From Herbidospora daliensis (GTDB taxonomy: Bacteria > Actinomycetota > Actinomycetes > Streptosporangiales > Streptosporangiaceae), in NCBI RefSeq assembly GCF_001570585.1, contig NZ_BBXF01000003.1, forward strand, positions 531,353-595,352: a stretch of DNA of 64,000 bases. The letters are read 5' to 3'. The notes under the pieces were generated by a model, which saw only the letters and a program-made list of their open reading frames with translations, was not told where the DNA came from and made no database searches. Positions 60,491-64,000 of this stretch are shown here, one piece after another. The position numbers were made by a program, and so were the translations under genes. Each line of letters begins with the position of its first letter. The stretch's first letter is position 1.

Positions 60491-61312
60491 GTGCTCCGCA
60501 TCGCCGCCGCCTCCGCGCACTTCGGCCGTGACCTGGAGTTCGACCTCCAGCGGGTCGCCAAGCTCATCGCCGACGCGCGCCAGGAGGGCGCCGGGCTGCT
60601 CGTGCTGCCCGACGCCGCCCTCGGCGGCTACCTCGCCGACCTGCGCGACCCCGACCCGGCCGCGCTGCCGCCCGCCCTTGGTGCCGACGACCCGCTGATC
60701 AAGCGGGTCGCCGGGCTGGCCGCCGAGATGGTGGTCTGCGTCGGCTACCGCGAGGCCGACGGGGAGGCGCGCTACAACGCGGCCGTCTGCGTGCACGGCG
60801 ACGGCGTGCTCGGCCGCCACCGCAAGGTGCACCTGCCGGCCGGGGAGGTCGCCGCCTACGCGCCCGGCGACCGCTTCGACGCGTTCGACACCCCGGTCGG
60901 GCGGATCGGCATGCTGATCGACTACGACAAGACCTTCCCCGAGTCGGCCCGGTCGCTGGCCCTCGACGGCGCGCAGATCCTCGCCTGCCTGTCGGCCTGG
61001 CCCACCAGCATCACCAACCGGGCCCCGCGCATGGCCCAGGACCGCCAGTCCCGCCTGTTCGACCTGTACGACTGCGCCCGCGCCGCCGAGAACCAGGTCG
61101 TGCTGGCCTCCTCGAACCAGACCGGGTCGATGGGCGGGATGCGGTTCCTCGGCCAGGCCAAGGTGGTCGGCCCCGGCGGCGACATCCTGGCCCGGACGTG
61201 GTCGAAGGCCGGCCTCGCGGTCGCCTCGGTCGACGTGGCGGCCGAGATCGCGCAGGCCCGCCGGGTGCTGCGGCACATCGGCGAACGGCGGCCGGAGGCG
61301 TACCGGGCATGA
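60491..61312 (+). CDS. Nitrilase-like protein lacking catalytic Glu and Cys (probable pseudoenzyme)
   Basis: A 273-residue tandem paralogue of the preceding nitrilase, starting at GTG. Fold and surroundings are kept (LGGYLADL, HRKVHLP, YDKTFPESARSLALDGA). But the catalytic Glu is D41 (LVLPDAALGG) and the nucleophile Cys is D144 (GMLIDYDKTFPE, codon GAC in place of TGC). Only K112 remains. The frame is intact and coding-like, so it is probably expressed and selected for something other than nitrile hydrolysis, such as partnering the active enzyme. Its stop overlaps the next gene (ATGA). Confidence 0.9.
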   Translation: MLRIAAASAHFGRDLEFDLQRVAKLIADARQEGAGLLVLPDAALGGYLADLRDPDPAALPPALGADDPLIKRVAGLAAEMVVCVGYREADGEARYNAAVCVHGDGVLGRHRKVHLPAGEVAAYAPGDRFDAFDTPVGRIGMLIDYDKTFPESARSLALDGAQILACLSAWPTSITNRAPRMAQDRQSRLFDLYDCARAAENQVVLASSNQTGSMGGMRFLGQAKVVGPGGDILARTWSKAGLAVASVDVAAEIAQARRVLRHIGERRPEAYRA

Positions 61313-62358
61313 GGATCGCGCTGCTGACCTACTCGACCCGGCCCCGGGGCGGGGTCGTGCACACCCTGGCCCTGGCCGAGGCGCTGGCCGCCCTCGGGGA
61401 GGAGGCCGAGGTGTGGGCGCTGGGACGCGGCGGCGACCGCCGGTTCTACCGGGACGTGCGGGTGCCCGTCCACGTCGTCGACTGCCCCGACGTGCCCGGC
61501 GAGACGGTGGGGGAGCGGGTGCTGCGGTCGATCGACCTGCTGCGGGCGGCGTTCACGCCGTCGGCGTACGACGTCGTGCACGCCCAGGACTGCATCACCG
61601 CCAACGCGGCCGGGCGCTGCGTGCGGACCGTCCACCACCTCGACCACTTCACCACACCCGAACTGGCCGCCTGCCACGAACGCGCCCTGGTCGAACCGTT
61701 CGCGCACGTCTGCGTGTCGTCGGCGGTGGCGGCCGAACTGCGGGAGGGCTGGGGCCTGTCGGCCGGCGTGATCCCCAACGGCGTGGACGCCGAACGGTTC
61801 GCCGCCGCCGACGGCTCGGCCTGGCGCGACCGGTTCGGCGCCTACGTCCTGACGGTCGGCGGCATCGAACCCCGCAAGGGCTCCCTCGACCTGCTCGAAG
61901 CGCACGCCCTGCTGCCGGAGTATCCGCTGGTAGTGGCGGGCGGCGAGACGCTGTTCGACTACCGGGGCTACCGCGCCGAGTGGGAGGCCCGCGCCGCCGG
62001 ACTGGGCGTCGAACCGGTCGTGCTCGGCCCGGTGCCCCACGACGACCTCCCGGGCCTGGTCGCGGGCGCGGCGGCGTTCGCGTTCCCGTCGACGAAGGAG
62101 GGCTTCGGCCTGGCCGCGATGGAGGCGCTCGCGGCCGGGGTCCCGCTGGTCGTGCGCGACCTGCCGGTCTTCCGCGAGGTCTTCACCGGCGCGGCCCTGT
62201 TCGCGACCGACCTCGCCTCGCTCGCGGCGGCGCTCCACGAGGCGATCACGGCCCCGTCGCCGGAGCGGGTGGCGAACGGAAAGGCGCTGGCCGCCCGGCA
62301 CACGTGGCGCCGGGCGGCCGAGGCCCATCTGGAGTTCTACCGGGCGTACCTGACGTGA
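61309..62358 (+). CDS. MSMEG_0565-like GT4 glycosyltransferase (Nit1C cluster)
   Basis: A 349-residue GT-B enzyme. The N-terminal glycine loop is YSTRPRGGVVHTLALAEALA, the donor-domain block is VGGIEPRKGSLDLLEAHALL, and the acidic motif is FPSTKEGFGLAAMEALAAGVPLV. It is a usual companion in actinobacterial Nit1C clusters (MSMEG_0565 type). It may make a glycosylated small molecule from cluster intermediates. Last gene of the plus-strand run, convergent with the RTX-like gene 5 bp away. No terminator is visible between them. Confidence 0.9.
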   Translation: MRIALLTYSTRPRGGVVHTLALAEALAALGEEAEVWALGRGGDRRFYRDVRVPVHVVDCPDVPGETVGERVLRSIDLLRAAFTPSAYDVVHAQDCITANAAGRCVRTVHHLDHFTTPELAACHERALVEPFAHVCVSSAVAAELREGWGLSAGVIPNGVDAERFAAADGSAWRDRFGAYVLTVGGIEPRKGSLDLLEAHALLPEYPLVVAGGETLFDYRGYRAEWEARAAGLGVEPVVLGPVPHDDLPGLVAGAAAFAFPSTKEGFGLAAMEALAAGVPLVVRDLPVFREVFTGAALFATDLASLAAALHEAITAPSPERVANGKALAARHTWRRAAEAHLEFYRAYLT

Positions 62359-62363
62359 CAGCC

Positions 62364-62871
62364 TCAGGCGTCGGCCTCGCAGGCCGTCTCGGTCTCCGCC
62401 GTGCACCGGTCGAAGCCGCCGACCCCGTTGGCCGTGTCGATCCCGTCGTTGCCCTTCAGGATGTCGTCGTCGGCGCCCCCCGTTGAGCCCGTCGCGGCCC
62501 GAGCCGCCGTTCAGGACGTCGAGCCCGGCGCCGCCCCGCACGGCCGACTGGAACCCGGTGCCGTTCGAGAACGTGTCGTCGCCCCCGAGCAGCGAGACGT
62601 CCAGGAACTGGATGGCGCTGGAGCACTGGGCCACCGCGCCCGACTTGACGCACCCCGCGCCGACGACGATCCCCGACGTGGAGTCGACGGTCAGCGTCCC
62701 CGAGAGGAAGCTGACGTTGACCGTCTCCCCGTCGCCGGTGCCGACGATGAAGAGCGTCTTCCCGGAGACGTGGACGGACGTGTCCGTCGCCGCCTGCGCG
62801 GGACTCGTGACCATCACCAGGCCGGCCGCGACCAGCGCTAACGCGGTGATGATCCGTTTTGCGAGTGACAT
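62364..62871 (-). pseudogene. RTX-like calcium-binding secreted protein with a frameshift
   Basis: ATG 62871 has GGGGGA upstream and opens a signal peptide (MSLAKRIITALALVAAGLVM, cut near AQA-AT). A beta region follows, then RTX-type GG-x-G-x-D repeats (GGAGLDVLNGGSGRDGLNGG). The frame is lost at a run of six G (minus strand; plus 62476-62481). Removing one G restores ADDDILKGNDGIDTANG and a Cys-containing end (FDRCTAETETACEADA-stop) at 62364. The restored protein is 168 residues. Either a genuine recent frameshift, phase variation at the G-run, or a sequencing error. It would bind calcium outside the cell. Confidence 0.75.
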
Positions 62872-62944
62872 GTGATTTCCCCCGTCTGGTTGTTGACGGG
62901 GTCCAGGAAACCGCGGAAGCCGGTGGGCGTCTGCGGACAAATAC

Positions 62945-63808
62945 TCACGGCTCCAGGGACTCGGGGATGGAGTCGCTGTTGCCATTGGGCCGCTCGGTCT
63001 TCCCGGCCGCGTCGTAGATCTTGACCCACTTCACCGTCGGGAACTGCTTCAGGGTCGCGTTGAGGTGGTTGGCGACGGTGAAGGTCGCGCCGCCGCTCTT
63101 CACCTTGCCCGTCAGGTAGACCCGCGCGACCTTGTTCGTCACGGTCAGCTTGCTGTAGCCGGTCGCGCCGGAGTTCACGAACCGCAGCCCGGCCGCCTGC
63201 TCGGCCGCCGTCGGCCCGGCGAAGAGCCGCTGGAGCGCGCCGTTGGCGGTGCTGGGCGGGATCACCGGCCGCGACACGGCCTTGAGCTTCGGCTCGCGGG
63301 GCAGGTCGAGGAAGTACGCCTTCACCGGGACGGTCCGGTAGTTGACGGTGAAGTCGACGACGACCCGGCTCGGCTTGGTCAGCGTGTACATGCGGAAGGG
63401 CACCTTCTTGGCCAGCCCGACGCCGAACGACAGGGTCGCCTCCCAGTCGCCGGTCCTGACCACCTGGACGATCCCCGGCAGGGCGTACGTCCGGCGGGCC
63501 GCGCCGTAGGTCGAGCCGCCCGAGTCGTTGTGCCCGCGGGCGTCGAAGAACCGCAGGGCCAGCTTGGCCGCGCCGGGCACCGGCACGGTGTGGCCCGAGC
63601 CGTCTTCGATCAGCTTGGGCACGTACTCCGCGATGCGCGTGGGTGGCAGCCCGTTGCGGAACTCGAAGACGAGGCGGTCGACGCCGGGGTGGCGGTCGGC
63701 CCTGATCGCCACCAGCTGGGGCACGGTGTCGGCCGAGGCTGCGGCGGCGGGGAACAGGACGGCGGGGGCGAGCAGGGCTCCGGTGAGCAGGGAGCGCAGG
63801 GTGTTCAT
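62945..63808 (-). CDS. Secreted AMIN-like/GerMN-domain protein
   Basis: A 287-residue secreted protein. A signal peptide covers 1-27 (MNTLRSLLTGALLAPAVLFP, cut near ASA-DT). An N-terminal AMIN-like beta domain spans about 30-160 (GVDRLVFEFRNGLPP, VVVDFTVNYR). A C-terminal GerMN domain spans about 175-275 (GALQRLFAGPTAAEQAAGL, ARVYLTGKV). GerMN domains occur in spore germination and cell-wall proteins. It lies 73 bp upstream of the RTX-like gene on the same strand. The last 192 bases of the window hold no gene I can support. Confidence 0.85.
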   Translation of the reverse strand: MNTLRSLLTGALLAPAVLFPAAAASADTVPQLVAIRADRHPGVDRLVFEFRNGLPPTRIAEYVPKLIEDGSGHTVPVPGAAKLALRFFDARGHNDSGGSTYGAARRTYALPGIVQVVRTGDWEATLSFGVGLAKKVPFRMYTLTKPSRVVVDFTVNYRTVPVKAYFLDLPREPKLKAVSRPVIPPSTANGALQRLFAGPTAAEQAAGLRFVNSGATGYSKLTVTNKVARVYLTGKVKSGGATFTVANHLNATLKQFPTVKWVKIYDAAGKTERPNGNSDSIPESLEP

Positions 63809-64000
63809 GGTCTCTCCGAGGGTTTGTCACGTTCCAGGGACGAGCCGTCCCGGAGCCGTGGGCTCCGGGCGCGGCTGTCCTTAAAGACGCGGCGAACCGC
63901 TCATCAGTTCTCCGACCGTATGGAGATGTCGCTTCCCGGCAATCCCGTCAGAACGTCCCGCTGAACGGGCCCGGGTTCGTCACCCCCGCCCCCGGCCCGA

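Noticed and set aside
57950-61276. 1100-codon minus-strand frame across the Nit1C cluster
   Set aside because: His/Gly/Arg-rich shadow of recognised plus-strand genes; no domain or ribosome-binding site.
1-64000. tRNA, rRNA, CRISPR array, insertion sequence, riboswitch
   Set aside because: Reading through the window I found no tRNA-like clover leaf, repeat-spacer array, transposase or known riboswitch core; a covariance-model scan was not possible here.

Overview
The window is very GC-rich (roughly 70 % or more by eye) and densely coded, with many 1- or 4-base start/stop overlaps, GTG starts and short intergenic gaps. Several features point to a mycelial actinomycete, most likely a Streptosporangiales or Streptomyces-like genus: a CebR-type cellobiose regulon, a SigK/RskA-like pair, a Lon gene behind a HAIR (HspR) element, a class II DAHP synthase and an NRPS operon. 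The genus is inference. I saw no rRNA, tRNA, insertion sequence or CRISPR array.

Layout. 1-13.7 kb: the end of a GH127 beta-L-arabinofuranosidase-like gene with an inserted LamG-like domain, a P450, a heme oxygenase/TetR pair, Lon, a GlxA-like regulator with a DJ-1/PfpI protein, a secreted Lys/Trp-rich protein, an acyl-CoA synthetase and an HtrA protease. 13.8-20 kb: a cydABDC operon whose oxidase subunits look abnormally small, facing a PadR gene across a compact palindromic operator, plus a HAAS-type membrane protein. 20-26 kb: a pentapeptide-repeat protein, a probable 29-residue Cys-rich small protein, thioredoxin, DAHP synthase, a flavin monooxygenase, and ECF sigma/anti-sigma. 26-26.9 kb holds decayed gene remnants.

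26.9-49.4 kb is the centre of interest. cebEFG-bglC (ABC sugar importer plus GH1 beta-glucosidase) and a CebR-like LacI repressor lie at 43.4-49.2 kb. The perfect 14-mer TGGGAGCGCTCCCA, the operator described for Streptomyces CebR, occurs four times: twice upstream of cebE, once at the promoter of an aldose-epimerase/kinase pair, and once at the apparent promoter of a seven-gene operon. That operon encodes a C-A-T-TE NRPS fused to an MFS exporter, a free carrier protein, a glycosyltransferase, E1alpha, E1beta and E2 of a 2-oxoacid dehydrogenase-like complex, and a GH1 glucosidase. Divergent from it are a second glycosyltransferase and a SyrP-like 2-oxoglutarate oxygenase. I read this as a cellobiose-controlled specialised-metabolite locus. 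Its product is plausibly a small glycosylated acyl-amino acid built on a beta-hydroxylated Asp/Asn-like residue. The wiring parallels CebR control of thaxtomin genes in Streptomyces scabiei, with different biosynthetic genes.

49.4-54.5 kb: a nitroreductase, MarR, a secreted sulfatase and two surface-glycan glycosyltransferase-like genes. 54.5-62.4 kb is a Nit1C-type cluster (flavoprotein, amidohydrolase, Sll0783/MSMEG_0572 protein, radical SAM, a GNAT-AIR synthase fusion, nitrilase, glycosyltransferase). It carries a tandem second nitrilase whose catalytic Glu and Cys are both Asp. The window ends with a frameshifted RTX-like secreted protein and a GerMN-domain secreted protein.
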